From assembly GCF_017873435.1 (NCBI RefSeq), contig NZ_JAGGKG010000001.1, forward strand, positions 62,001 through 126,000: a stretch of DNA of 64,000 nt. Reading direction: 5' to 3'. A model generated the notes under the pieces. The model was not told the DNA's origin. It saw only the letters and a program-made list of their open reading frames with translations, and ran no database searches. The DNA comes from Paenibacillus turicensis (GTDB taxonomy: Bacteria; Bacillota; Bacilli; Paenibacillales; Paenibacillaceae). The position numbers and the translations under genes were made by a program. Positions 53,633-62,974 of the stretch are shown piece after piece; the stretch's first letter is position 1; the number at the start of each line of letters is the position of its first letter.

Positions 53633-54925
53633 TTAAGCTTTGGCTGCTTCTGCCATCTCCGCAGCATGCTCCTGCTCGTAAGCCTCTGCATCTGCTTTTT
53701 TGAAAAATGGATAGTACATTAAGAAGCTTATGACGATAAGTACAACTTGGAATAACGCCACACGCCAGCCCCCAGTCATCCAACCGTTAAACAAAATTGG
53801 AATCCCAAGTGGCACCTGTACACCATTTAATACCGGTAAAATTCCCATACTTGTAAACAAAATCGCTAACCCACTTGTAATAATCGGAGTGACGATAAAC
53901 GGAATCATAAGACGAATATTTAATACTAGCGGCATCCCAAAAATAACAGGCTCATTTACACCAATTAAGCTTGGAACAATAGCTAGCTTCCCTAACGTTT
54001 TATATCTAGCCGATCTTGCAGATAACATAGCAATAATAAGTCCTAATGTAGCGCCGGCTCCCCCAACTAACACATACACAGGGAAAAATGGAGAACCGAT
54101 AATATTTGTACCTTCCAGCCCTTTTTGATACGCTTCCAAGTTTTCTAAACCAAGCGCTACCCAAATTGGACCTACAACGGAATAAACAACCAACGTACCA
54201 TGTACCCCAAAAAACCATAACAAGTGAATAATGAACACACAAATTAACATTGCCCACCAAGTACCACCAAGACTAGTTAGAGGAACCTGAATGATTGAAA
54301 ATACGAATTCATGCATATTGCCATAAGAGGTTGCACTAAAGATTGCAGTTAAAATTAACATAATAATAGCGGTAATAAAACCTGGTGTTAATGCTGCAAA
54401 TGATTTCTCAACAGTTGGCGGCACACCTTTAGGCATTTTAATGTAAAACTTTTTCTCTAGCACTAGTGTATAGATTGTCCCAACAATTAGAGCTACGATA
54501 ATCGCAACGAATAACCCTTTTGCACCTAACCATGAGTAGCCAATTGCTTTGGTTGCTCCATCCTCAAGCAGCCCTTTAGGAGTGACCAGCAAAAAACTCA
54601 TTAGCGCAATAATCCCCGCAGAAAAACCTTGCTGTTTATGTTGTGTTGCAAAATTATAAGCGATAGAAAATACAGCATAAAGGGCAATAAGATCGGTGGT
54701 TACCGTTGCTGGAATTGACGTATAATCCTTTAAGCCTGTGTTAATTAAGAAATTTTGATAAGGCTCTAATTTTAAAGCATTAATTAAGGAGAAAATTGCA
54801 CCCAAAATCAAAATAGGCATCAATGCCATAAGTCCATTGGAGATTGCACTGATATAAGTATTTTTTTGGATTTTTGTACTTACCTTCTGTATTTTACTTC
54901 TCCACTCCGCCCCACTCGCCGCCAT
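53633..54925 (-). CDS. licC: PTS lactose/cellobiose EIIC permease
   Basis: 430 residues, about ten membrane helices. KIQKNTYISAISNGLMALMPILILGAIFSLINA at the start, then WFFGVHGTLVVYSVVGPIW and VNEPVIFGMPLVLNI, the typical EIIC motif. Translocates and presents the sugar for phosphorylation by EIIB. Flanked by EIIB, EIIA and the phospho-beta-glucosidase. Confidence 0.93.
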   Translation of the reverse strand: MAASGAEWRSKIQKVSTKIQKNTYISAISNGLMALMPILILGAIFSLINALKLEPYQNFLINTGLKDYTSIPATVTTDLIALYAVFSIAYNFATQHKQQGFSAGIIALMSFLLVTPKGLLEDGATKAIGYSWLGAKGLFVAIIVALIVGTIYTLVLEKKFYIKMPKGVPPTVEKSFAALTPGFITAIIMLILTAIFSATSYGNMHEFVFSIIQVPLTSLGGTWWAMLICVFIIHLLWFFGVHGTLVVYSVVGPIWVALGLENLEAYQKGLEGTNIIGSPFFPVYVLVGGAGATLGLIIAMLSARSARYKTLGKLAIVPSLIGVNEPVIFGMPLVLNIRLMIPFIVTPIITSGLAILFTSMGILPVLNGVQVPLGIPILFNGWMTGGWRVALFQVVLIVISFLMYYPFFKKADAEAYEQEHAAEMAEAAKA

Positions 54926-54928
54926 GGA

Positions 54929-55234
54929 CTAAACCCCCTTCTCAAGCAGTTCTATTGCTGTACTTAACACTTTTTCACCGTTCATCATGCCATAATCCAT
55001 CATGTCAATCGTCGTTACTGGAATTTTTGGATACGCTGCTGCAAGCTCCCCTTCTGCATGTCCCATTTGTGGCCCTAACATAATGATGTCAAATGGCTTT
55101 TGGCTTTCAATATCACTTTCTGCTGCCGCATCAATTACCACTTCAATGCCTTTACTTCTAGCTGCCTCTTTCATTCTTTCTACTAACATACTTGTTGAAA
55201 ATCCACCTGCACACGCTAATAAAATCTTTTTCAT
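54929..55234 (-). CDS. licB: PTS lactose/cellobiose EIIB
   Basis: 101 residues. MKKILLACAGGFSTSMLVERM carries the phosphocysteine (Cys8) and its P-loop-like surroundings; MLGPQMGHAE is a later family block. Cytosolic. It lies 3 bases before EIIC and 1 base after EIIA. Confidence 0.93.
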   Translation of the reverse strand: MKKILLACAGGFSTSMLVERMKEAARSKGIEVVIDAAAESDIESQKPFDIIMLGPQMGHAEGELAAAYPKIPVTTIDMMDYGMMNGEKVLSTAIELLEKGV

Positions 55235-55235
55235 A

Positions 55236-55583
55236 TTAGTTCACCAAACCTTTCATTTTTTCTTCTAATTGCTTACGCGCCTTTGCTTCTTCAACTAACT
55301 CCACCACTAATTCACGAACCGTTAACGCATTCATCAAATGGTCTTGTGCATGGATCATTAATATTGAGATTTCCGTCTTTTCTCCACGGCCTTCAGCTTG
55401 AATCAATTGGGTTTGCACTTTATGTGCTGCTGTTAAATTATCTTTTGCTTGCTTTAAAAAATCAGCGGCTTGCTCGAATTCCCCTTCACGCGCGATACGA
55501 GCTGCCTTGAGACTTTTACTTCTCGCTTCACCACTATTAGCAATAATTTGCATTATAATTTGTTCGTAATTCATATTTTTCAC
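55236..55583 (-). CDS. licA: PTS lactose/cellobiose EIIA
   Basis: 115 residues, helical trimer type. LMIHAQDHLMNALTVRELVVEL contains the phosphorylatable His (about 78). Receives phosphate from HPr for EIIB. Positions 2 bases after the LicR-type gene, so the five genes form one operon. Confidence 0.92.
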   Translation of the reverse strand: MKNMNYEQIIMQIIANSGEARSKSLKAARIAREGEFEQAADFLKQAKDNLTAAHKVQTQLIQAEGRGEKTEISILMIHAQDHLMNALTVRELVVELVEEAKARKQLEEKMKGLVN

Positions 55584-55585
55584 TC

Positions 55586-57508
55586 CTACAGTAGGTTTTC
55601 TATCTCTTTCATAAACTGCTCGAAGCTCGTTACCTGAGCTAAAGCTTTACGAATTTCTTCCTTCTCCATCATCAATAGCAAGAGCTTGCTAATTTCTTTA
55701 TGCAAAAATAGTTGTCCCGCACGCAAATTAATAACAAAAATAAATTGTGCAGATTTCCCTTCACTTACAATGGGCTTTGGTAAAATTGTGACGTTAATAC
55801 AATCTTTAATTGCACTCATTCGCATCGGATGTGGACCAGCCACACCATGGGTATAAATCGTCGTAAACTTCTCTTCACGTACTAATACCTGCTCCACGAA
55901 CTCAGCCTCTGCAAATCCATGCTGAACAATTTCCTCACAACGTACAGTAAGCAAATCCATGTATTGATCGGGTCCATCTAAATGAAACAATTCTGGTCTA
56001 AACAGCTCCTTAAAATCAATAAATTTATAGGAAGGCTGTGTATGATTGATTTGAATCGCAATAATCTCTTTAATACGGTGGACTTCTGAGTCATCTAATA
56101 GGTGCTTAATATGAATCACGGGTTTATCTGTAATGTGTGTTTCAAGCGGAACTGTTGTTAGAATTAGATCTATCGGCTTCTTTGCGATTTCATCCATCTC
56201 GTTTTCTGACGCGGTAATCACCGAAGCATTAGGGAACACTGATTCGAGCTTAAGTCTAATAAGCTGTGCGCTCCCCCCACCAGTAGAGCAAATGACGGCA
56301 ATACGTTTGAATTGCTCCAGCTTACGCTGCTTCATCCGTTCCAAATGGGTTGCAAAATGAAGTGCAACATACCCTGCCTCATCCCTCGACATCCAAAATC
56401 CGTATTCTTCCTCAATAATCTCTGCGAAGCGAAACGAAATCACAAACACATTTGCGTATTGACTATACACATCCTCTACCAACGGGTTGTTGAGCTGTAG
56501 GTTGTAATAAAGTCGATTAAGCAACGGGAACATGTGTAGTAACAATGCTTCTCTTAGATGCTCATCCTCGTTAAAGCTCGTAAGAAATTCTTCATCAAGC
56601 CGCTGTAAAATAGAGCTAATCCCTTCTCTAAGCTGTTTTTTCTTATCTGCACTAATATGCTCTATGATCGTTTTACCTGAAATATGCAGTGCCAAATAAT
56701 CAATTTCATCACTTGGGAGCGAAATTTCATAAAACTTATAAATCCATGCTGCAATCTTTTGTGCTATGTCTCGATATAAGGGCTCTGGTGTTTTCGGCAT
56801 CGTTTGACCAGCGACGATCAAGTTATTTTTCGTTACACGAAAAAGCAAAATAAAGATATGCGTCACAATATTATTCAGGAAGACATCAGAAATTTTCAGT
56901 TCTTTTTGTCTTAGTACCTGCAAAAGATAGGACCTAAGCTCATCGCCATTAAACTCCCGCTGAAATTGTTCAAATTCCTCTGCTGGCTTAATAAACTCAC
57001 TATTATTTAGAACAAAATGTGAAAAGGCTTTCCTATAGTTCTGTTCGTCCCCCTCTATTCTCATTCCATAATGGGCACGACGATTTAAGGTTAATGAAAA
57101 ATGCGCTAAGCGCTGCTCCACTTCTTTGAGATCAGAAACAACCGTTGATCGACTAATTCCCATTTCATCCGCTAACTTCTCCATGGAGGTAAAGCTATTG
57201 TTTTGAAGAAGGTAAAACAATAGGTAACGCTGACGATCCTCTTTATTATCTAGGTCAATCAAGCTAGACTTAAAATGTCCCTGCTCCCGATACCGTTCAA
57301 AGCTAGGTTCATCTTCAATTTGCAGCATATAGCCTTGACCCCGAATCATTTTAATGCAGAACCCATGCTGCGTTCCGCTTTTTTCAAGAGATCGGATAAC
57401 ATCACGAACCGTTCTTTCCGATAGTCCTAATTCCACCGTTAACTCACTCATCTTCACAGGATAAGGATGGGCGGATAATAGGATATTAATCACTCTAAGT
57501 TCCCTCAT
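55586..57508 (-). CDS. licR: LicR-type PRD transcription activator
   Basis: 640 residues. Two N-terminal HTH domains (LSAHPYPVKMSELTVELGLSERTVRD and ADEMGISRSTVVSDLKEVEQ), two PRD domains with conserved histidines (for example DYLALHISGKTIIEH and GYVALHFATHLER), a PTS EIIB-like domain (IAVICSTGGGSAQLIR) and an EIIA-like domain (YTHGVAGPHPMRMSAIKDC). This is the order of B. subtilis LicR. Controlled by PTS phosphorylation. First gene of the lic/cel operon. Confidence 0.9.
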   Translation of the reverse strand: MRELRVINILLSAHPYPVKMSELTVELGLSERTVRDVIRSLEKSGTQHGFCIKMIRGQGYMLQIEDEPSFERYREQGHFKSSLIDLDNKEDRQRYLLFYLLQNNSFTSMEKLADEMGISRSTVVSDLKEVEQRLAHFSLTLNRRAHYGMRIEGDEQNYRKAFSHFVLNNSEFIKPAEEFEQFQREFNGDELRSYLLQVLRQKELKISDVFLNNIVTHIFILLFRVTKNNLIVAGQTMPKTPEPLYRDIAQKIAAWIYKFYEISLPSDEIDYLALHISGKTIIEHISADKKKQLREGISSILQRLDEEFLTSFNEDEHLREALLLHMFPLLNRLYYNLQLNNPLVEDVYSQYANVFVISFRFAEIIEEEYGFWMSRDEAGYVALHFATHLERMKQRKLEQFKRIAVICSTGGGSAQLIRLKLESVFPNASVITASENEMDEIAKKPIDLILTTVPLETHITDKPVIHIKHLLDDSEVHRIKEIIAIQINHTQPSYKFIDFKELFRPELFHLDGPDQYMDLLTVRCEEIVQHGFAEAEFVEQVLVREEKFTTIYTHGVAGPHPMRMSAIKDCINVTILPKPIVSEGKSAQFIFVINLRAGQLFLHKEISKLLLLMMEKEEIRKALAQVTSFEQFMKEIENLL

Positions 57509-57706
57509 TACATTCCCTCATTTTTTGATACTAGTATCACGTACAACAACATGCTGGCCACAAGTCCATACTACAAGTAAGCGTTTAATAAGAACAGTTT
57601 GTATTCTGCAATCTATAACGGCAGAAAGTAACGGATACATCACATCACTTTAATTTGACCTATGCTAAAATACTCCTACATTCCATTAGCAAGGGGATAA
57701 CCTTAC

Positions 57707-59308
57707 ATGAATATAGACTTTGCTACAGTTGTTGCCAAGCTTCAATCTTTCCAGTCACAGGTACATTTAAACCACTTGGACCAGCTACCACTTTACCAAT
57801 GCATATATGTTACTCAAAAATCTACCAAACCAAGTACATGGGATGATGAGACTTTTGATATGGAGATAACATCTGATACAAATACGATATATTTAACAGA
57901 CTGTCCGAGGCAGCTTGAATTTCTGCTAAACAAGCAATGTCCACATATTGTTTATGTGAATAGTTCTTATATTCCAGTCCCAACCACCTTTCAGGGGAAC
58001 ATTATACAAATTTTAAATAGTACTCTTCCCCTCATTTATAATCAAATCCAGTTCATGCTAAAAACAACCCAAAGGCTCTCCTTGGATTGTGAAAAGTTAT
58101 ACAATCTTTTATTAGATGATGCTGGCTTACAGGAAATCATTAACTCTGCTTATACGATGTTAAACAACCCAATTGCATTATGTGACTTATCCTTCGTATT
58201 AATTGCTGCACCAAAGCAATTGAGTAAAGATGCTATCGTAGCAGATTACATTGACACCTACAATACAGCAAGTGATTTTAATAAATTTTATAATATATAT
58301 CGAGATAAAGGTTTTTTTGAAAAGGTTTCATTGCAGCGAGGGCCTATGATTGTGAAGGATGCTGATGTAGATGATCTTACCTATCTCATTAGTCACGTGA
58401 ACGTCCAGCAAAAACCAGCGGCTTTCATATCTGTACTGGAGTATAATCATCCTTTTGATGACTACGATGTTGAGTTGCTAGCTGTATTAAGTAAGGTCGT
58501 AGCCTTAGAAATGCAAAAAAGTGGTTACACCCACCATATTAAGCAATCTCAAAATGAGTATTGGATGTATCATTTATTAGAGGAGCATCCTTTGCCGGAT
58601 TTAATGGAGCAAAGCAAGTCTTTTTTACAGGCCACTGGTTATACAAATAAGTTTTGTATACTGGCAATTGAAATTGAAAAGCATGCAAAGCAGAATACAA
58701 TGCTGCCTTTTATTCAAAAAAATATAACAATAAGCTTTGGTCATACAATTACATTGCTATATAACAATCATATTACCGTCTTACTGCCTATTCATCATGA
58801 GCAGAGATTTAAAGAAGAGATCGAGGAAAAGCTACTTCATTTTTTAAAACAAAATGCATTATTATGTGGGATTAGTCAGCCCTTTGAGCAAATAAAGGAA
58901 TTAAAGCAGCATTATTTACAAGCCGCTAAAAGTATTGAGCTAGCAATACAGCTTCACGAGGAAAAAAAACGATTATTTTTATATGAAAATTATGTACTTT
59001 ATGATTTGCTAAATATATATTCAAGTCCTACTCAACTCAAGCATTTTTGCCACCCAGGTTTAATAAAGCTAATGCACTACGATAACACCTATAAAACTGT
59101 ATTTATGGTGACTTTATATCAATATTTGACCCACAACTACAATCAATCTAAAACAGCAAGTAAGCTCCATATCCAGCGCAGCACCTTACTTTATCGTCTG
59201 AAAAAAATTGAGGATATTATGGGTGTATTGTTAGAGGAAGCGGAGGCTCTGCTACAACTGAATATGTCATTTAAAATTTTGAAATTTATTGGAGAATTTC
59301 AAGATTGA
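57707..59308 (+). CDS. PucR family transcriptional regulator
   Basis: 533 residues. The C-terminus TLYQYLTHNYNQSKTASKLHIQRSTLLYRLKKIEDIMGV is the PucR/CdaR-type helix-turn-helix. The N-terminal part and a GGDEF-like central region are usual for the family. AAGGGGATAACCTTAC precedes the ATG. Divergent from licR and convergent with the second flavin reductase gene, which it may control. Confidence 0.82.
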   Translation: MNIDFATVVAKLQSFQSQVHLNHLDQLPLYQCIYVTQKSTKPSTWDDETFDMEITSDTNTIYLTDCPRQLEFLLNKQCPHIVYVNSSYIPVPTTFQGNIIQILNSTLPLIYNQIQFMLKTTQRLSLDCEKLYNLLLDDAGLQEIINSAYTMLNNPIALCDLSFVLIAAPKQLSKDAIVADYIDTYNTASDFNKFYNIYRDKGFFEKVSLQRGPMIVKDADVDDLTYLISHVNVQQKPAAFISVLEYNHPFDDYDVELLAVLSKVVALEMQKSGYTHHIKQSQNEYWMYHLLEEHPLPDLMEQSKSFLQATGYTNKFCILAIEIEKHAKQNTMLPFIQKNITISFGHTITLLYNNHITVLLPIHHEQRFKEEIEEKLLHFLKQNALLCGISQPFEQIKELKQHYLQAAKSIELAIQLHEEKKRLFLYENYVLYDLLNIYSSPTQLKHFCHPGLIKLMHYDNTYKTVFMVTLYQYLTHNYNQSKTASKLHIQRSTLLYRLKKIEDIMGVLLEEAEALLQLNMSFKILKFIGEFQD

Positions 59309-59352
59309 CCTTATTTATGGCCAGCATAAGTGGATCTTTATTTAAAAAAGCG

Positions 59353-59422
59353 AAAAGGCAGGGAAATGGTGGAGGGCCGCCTTTAACAGCGGTTGAAGCC
59401 ACTCTCTATTCCGTTGCCTTTT
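59353..59422. terminator. Bidirectional terminator between pucR and the flavin reductase gene
   Basis: AAAAGGCA (59353-59360) pairs with TGCCTTTT (59415-59422); inner GGTGG/CCAC and GCCGC/GCGGT pairs follow. It lies 45 bases after the pucR stop and 24 bases after that of the convergent gene. Confidence 0.7.
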
Positions 59423-59445
59423 CCTTCATATGTCGTCGTTAACTA

Positions 59446-61443
59446 CTAATTTTTATTTAGAGCCGCATAAGCTGCGGCACTTTCACCAGCGATACGTCCA
59501 GAATTATAGGCGAATCCTAATGTACCACCTTCGAACATGACATAGCTGTTGCCATACATTCCTCCTGCATCACTACCTACTGCCCATAAACCTGGGATGA
59601 CCTTTTCATTGTCATCTACAGCTTGCGTATGTTGATTTACTTTTACACCACCAAGTGTCGTTAATGTTCTTGTGACTACTTTAACTGCATAAAATGGTCC
59701 TTGATTTAGTTTACTCAAATACTTGCTATCCTTAAAGAAATCAGTATCCTTCTTTTGTCCTGCCATATCTGCATAACGTTTAGCAGTAGCTTCAAAGCTT
59801 TGCTTGTCCATCCCTGCTTTTTCACCAAGCTCAGCTAAGCTGGATGCGCTGACTACAACGCCTGTCTGCTCTCCTTCTTTTAGGAAAGGAGCTAGATCAT
59901 ACGGTGTTTCCTGTTGTTTATTTAAAGCAACGGTATCTACAGGCTCGTTAAATTCCATAAAGCTTTGAGGTTTGTTTTTCCAACGACTATACAGATCTAC
60001 AATGCCAATCGTTCCTTTTTGTTTAATTGTATTTACAGTATCTTGATCAAAGACAATCCAAGTCATCGCATCAGGTTGTTCATAAATCGCATTTCCCATT
60101 GCAGCAAATTCAAACACAACTTCCTCATTTGTAAAACGTTCCCCATTTTTATTTACCCATAATAAAGGCAAGCTACCGATGGTCCAAATGTCCCCCGCTG
60201 TTTTCATGCCTACACTTTCCTTAGTACCATTAAGATAAAAAAATTGACCTACATCTTCACCATAATGCGCTGCACCACTATCCCATGCCATTTTCAAGCC
60301 ATCACCTGTAGCAGAGGAAATTGAGCCTAGCGGTGCCTTCTTGCCAAAGTGCTCAGCCATCATTTCTGCATTGGCTGCATAACCCCCTGTTGCAAGAATA
60401 ACGGATTTAGCCTTAATTACATATTTAGTGCCATCCTTCTTCTCTGCATTTATGCCAATTACTTCGCCCTTTTCATTCGTGATCAATGATTTACCAGCCG
60501 TATCGAAATAAATCTCTCCACCCTTTTTCTTAATCGAATCATGCAGGGCAGTAATGGCTTTAAACCCACCATCTGCATAACCTAAAAAGGCATGAGGATC
60601 ATTGACATGATCAGGTTGTCCACCTACACCTGGATCAATTAATTTAAAACGAGCACCATTTTCCATAAGCCAATCCACTGTTGAGCCTGATTTTTCAATA
60701 ACATTACGAACAAGTCTTGCATTAGCTGTATTGTTACTTGCTGTCATATATTCATGGTATAGCCACTGCGATGCATCAGGAACCTTAGCCTCCTTCTGAA
60801 GCTTACTTCCAGTAGCAAATAGTCCGCCTGCCATCGTTCCTGCTCCTGCTGGAATTGAAGTTTTTTCAAGTAAAATAACTTTACCTCCTGCATCCACTGC
60901 TGCGAGAGCTGCTGCTGTTCCAGAAGCACCAGCACCAACAACAACCACATCTGTAGTTAGGTTTACCGTTTTAACTTCCTTACCCGTATTTGTAGATTTC
61001 ACAGCTAATTGTTTTGGATCAGCACCTGCTTGCTTCACACAATCCGTTACAGCTTCCAAAATCGCATTACTTGCCATCGTTGCACCTGAAACTGCATCTA
61101 CTGCAAGACTTTGTGACTCTACAATGAGTCCTGGCATTTTATCAATTGCAGCCTCACCAACACCACCTGTTTCTGAGTTCTCAAGTACTTTTACAGCCAC
61201 AATTGCATGTTCACTAAACTCTGTCTCTACTTTTATTTCTCCATTATGACCTTTTGCAGTTGCGGTATATTTCCCTGCCTTAAAGTTTATTACGTTATCT
61301 GGCGCTTTTTCTCCGTTTGTGATTTTTTTCACTTTATTAGCCGCTTGATTAGACTTATTTGCTGAATCAGAAGTACAGCCTACAATGCTAACGACTAACA
61401 ATAAACTTAAAATACAAGCCATCGTTCTTTTAAAACTTTTCAT
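59446..61443 (-). CDS. Exported lipoprotein flavin reductase (FMN- and FAD-binding), paralogue of 34309
   Basis: 665 residues from the ATG at 61443 with AAAGAGGG before it. Lipobox VVSIVGCTSD, an FMN-binding domain (AKGHNGEIKVETEFSEHAI, VDAVSGATMASNAI, with the usual SGAT), then the FAD domain (VVVGAGASGTAAALAAVDAGGKVILLEKT, VILATGGYAAN, GGMYGNSYVMFEGGTLGFAYNSGRIAGE). Same plan as the 34309 protein; such proteins reduce fumarate, urocanate or similar acceptors outside the cell. Substrate unknown. Convergent with the PucR gene. Confidence 0.86.
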   Translation of the reverse strand: MKSFKRTMACILSLLLVVSIVGCTSDSANKSNQAANKVKKITNGEKAPDNVINFKAGKYTATAKGHNGEIKVETEFSEHAIVAVKVLENSETGGVGEAAIDKMPGLIVESQSLAVDAVSGATMASNAILEAVTDCVKQAGADPKQLAVKSTNTGKEVKTVNLTTDVVVVGAGASGTAAALAAVDAGGKVILLEKTSIPAGAGTMAGGLFATGSKLQKEAKVPDASQWLYHEYMTASNNTANARLVRNVIEKSGSTVDWLMENGARFKLIDPGVGGQPDHVNDPHAFLGYADGGFKAITALHDSIKKKGGEIYFDTAGKSLITNEKGEVIGINAEKKDGTKYVIKAKSVILATGGYAANAEMMAEHFGKKAPLGSISSATGDGLKMAWDSGAAHYGEDVGQFFYLNGTKESVGMKTAGDIWTIGSLPLLWVNKNGERFTNEEVVFEFAAMGNAIYEQPDAMTWIVFDQDTVNTIKQKGTIGIVDLYSRWKNKPQSFMEFNEPVDTVALNKQQETPYDLAPFLKEGEQTGVVVSASSLAELGEKAGMDKQSFEATAKRYADMAGQKKDTDFFKDSKYLSKLNQGPFYAVKVVTRTLTTLGGVKVNQHTQAVDDNEKVIPGLWAVGSDAGGMYGNSYVMFEGGTLGFAYNSGRIAGESAAAYAALNKN

Positions 61444-61583
61444 CGTTTTCCCTCTTTCTATGCCTTGTGTGTCTCTCAATTATTATCCTAGCATAGCAAG
61501 AGGGAATTTCGATTCGTCAGATTGCATCAAAAATACTATTAGTTTTACTACGATTTGTACAGTTGTTCAAAGAGAAAAAAATA

Positions 61584-61841
61584 TTAGAAAATGAAGCGTC
61601 TACGTCTCTCGATCAAAAGAATCGCTAATAGGTCAAACAAAACAAGTGGTAATATGAACGGTACCAATGTGGCATGAGCCTTGCTTCCTTTGTTATGAAC
61701 CCCACTGACCTTCAAATAAAGCTTCCCATCTGTTACCTTCTCAATCGTGCCGTATAACGTTGCACCTGTTTTTGTTTTAATTTTTACTTGTTTGTGAAGA
61801 TAACGTTTTGCTTTTTGATATTGCCAATTTTTTTTGTTCAT
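61584..61841 (-). CDS. Small protein with C-terminal membrane helix, unknown function
   Basis: 85 residues. The N-terminal half is basic with TKTGATLYGTIEKVTDGKLYLKV, reminiscent of a small beta-barrel (Sm-like) fold; the C-terminal half is hydrophobic (LVPFILPLVLFDLLAILLI) and ends RRRRFIF. GGAGGTG precedes the ATG but lies in a hairpin (see 61850). I do not recognise the family. Confidence 0.6.
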   Translation of the reverse strand: MNKKNWQYQKAKRYLHKQVKIKTKTGATLYGTIEKVTDGKLYLKVSGVHNKGSKAHATLVPFILPLVLFDLLAILLIERRRRFIF

Positions 61842-61849
61842 AAAAAAAT

Positions 61850-61894
61850 CACCTCCGTTGAATATAGCAATATATGCTTTATTTAACGAAGGTG
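61850..61894 (-). promoter_or_regulatory. Hairpin containing the ribosome binding site of the 61584 gene
   Basis: On the minus strand CACCTTCGTT (61885-61894) pairs with AACGGAGGTG (61850-61859), 9 of 10, with inner AGCA/TGCT. The 3' arm is the GGAGGTG binding site and ATTTTTTT follows, so it can act both as terminator for the membrane protein gene upstream and as a structure that hides the ribosome binding site. Confidence 0.65.
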
Positions 61895-61933
61895 TATAGG
61901 CTAATATCTATAAAGTTGTGTATCCATTTACAT

Positions 61934-62863
61934 TTAGATACCTGGCCAAAGCATAATTCTGCCGAAAACCATAAGCATAATAATAAATGGCTGTGCAAAA
62001 CCAAATATAGCGCACAAAATAGATGGACGATATAATGTTGATTTTCCTCTTGTAAAATAAGAGATGACAAGTGCAAACATCCCTAGTGTCACAGATGTTA
62101 ATGACCCCATAATAAATAAATACGAAAATGTATTCCCTAGTGGTGAGCCCGTGGTTAAATCTAATGACCCCTTGATCGAGTCCGTATACCAGAAAAATAA
62201 TAAGTAAACTACAAAGGGAAGATTGGCTACAATCCCTGTTACTAAGGTCAACATCCCCGTTGCCTTTGGCGATAAAAACCGAATACGCATGGACTGATAC
62301 ACCTGTACAGCTTCTTGAAAATGATCAGGCTTCACTGCTTTGTAAACTTCTCTCACTAATATAATCATCCGAACGATAAAGTAAATGGAGACAGAAAACA
62401 AAATCCATTGCGTATGGCTAAAGTAATCTCCGAAGCCAAAATTAATGACGCGCACAAGTATTGCTATTATGGTATAAACTCCATAGGCTTTGCCAAGTCG
62501 AGACAGCTTACTAGCTAACTCCTCTGTTACCTCATTAAACTGTGTTAATGCTTTAAAGACTACACCAACAGTGACCAGCAATAAAATTAAAGTAACACTA
62601 TCTAAGACTGGAGCAATCCATAGCTCATTAGAGATTGATATGCCACGTTTGAGAAACCATGCGACACTTAATACATATTTGGCAAATACCCAGAGGAGCA
62701 TAATATTTGCGATTAACGAAGCTTTTTTGAAATGAATATATTCTTTCTTTAAATCAGATAAACCATGACACAACAACGCAATCCCTATTAAATCAGGAAA
62801 AAAATCGCTACCAAATAACTTGAATTCAAACAAAAAGGGAATTGACCATAAAATACTGCTCAA
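61934..62863 (-). CDS. Multi-pass membrane protein, paralogue of 62975
   Basis: 309 residues from a TTG at 62863; an upstream ATG at 62887 has no ribosome binding site, while GGGTGAG lies before the TTG. About eight hydrophobic helices, starting SSILWSIPFLFEFKLFGSDFFPDLIGIALLCHGLSDLKKEY and ending near MVFGRIMLWPGI. Family unknown. It is the second of two tandem copies with similar upstream sequences. Confidence 0.65.
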   Translation of the reverse strand: MSSILWSIPFLFEFKLFGSDFFPDLIGIALLCHGLSDLKKEYIHFKKASLIANIMLLWVFAKYVLSVAWFLKRGISISNELWIAPVLDSVTLILLLVTVGVVFKALTQFNEVTEELASKLSRLGKAYGVYTIIAILVRVINFGFGDYFSHTQWILFSVSIYFIVRMIILVREVYKAVKPDHFQEAVQVYQSMRIRFLSPKATGMLTLVTGIVANLPFVVYLLFFWYTDSIKGSLDLTTGSPLGNTFSYLFIMGSLTSVTLGMFALVISYFTRGKSTLYRPSILCAIFGFAQPFIIMLMVFGRIMLWPGI

Positions 62864-62887
62864 ACTAAAACTCACCCTTCCTCTCAT

Positions 62888-62960
62888 TTCACTTCATTTT
62901 AGTAGCTTATCACACAATTCCCTTGTTGTCAGATATATTGAAAGCGCTTATTACGATAAT
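62888..62960 (-). promoter_or_regulatory. Upstream region shared by the two paralogous membrane protein genes
   Basis: CATTTTAGTAGCTTATCACA, then GTTGTCAGAT and CGCTT on the plus strand, also occurs at 63933-63986 before the other copy. Read on the minus strand it contains CTGACAAC and TGATAAGCT, a possible promoter or regulator site conserved while the flanking bases differ. Confidence 0.5.
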
Positions 62961-62974
62961 TAAAGGGTAAAGTT

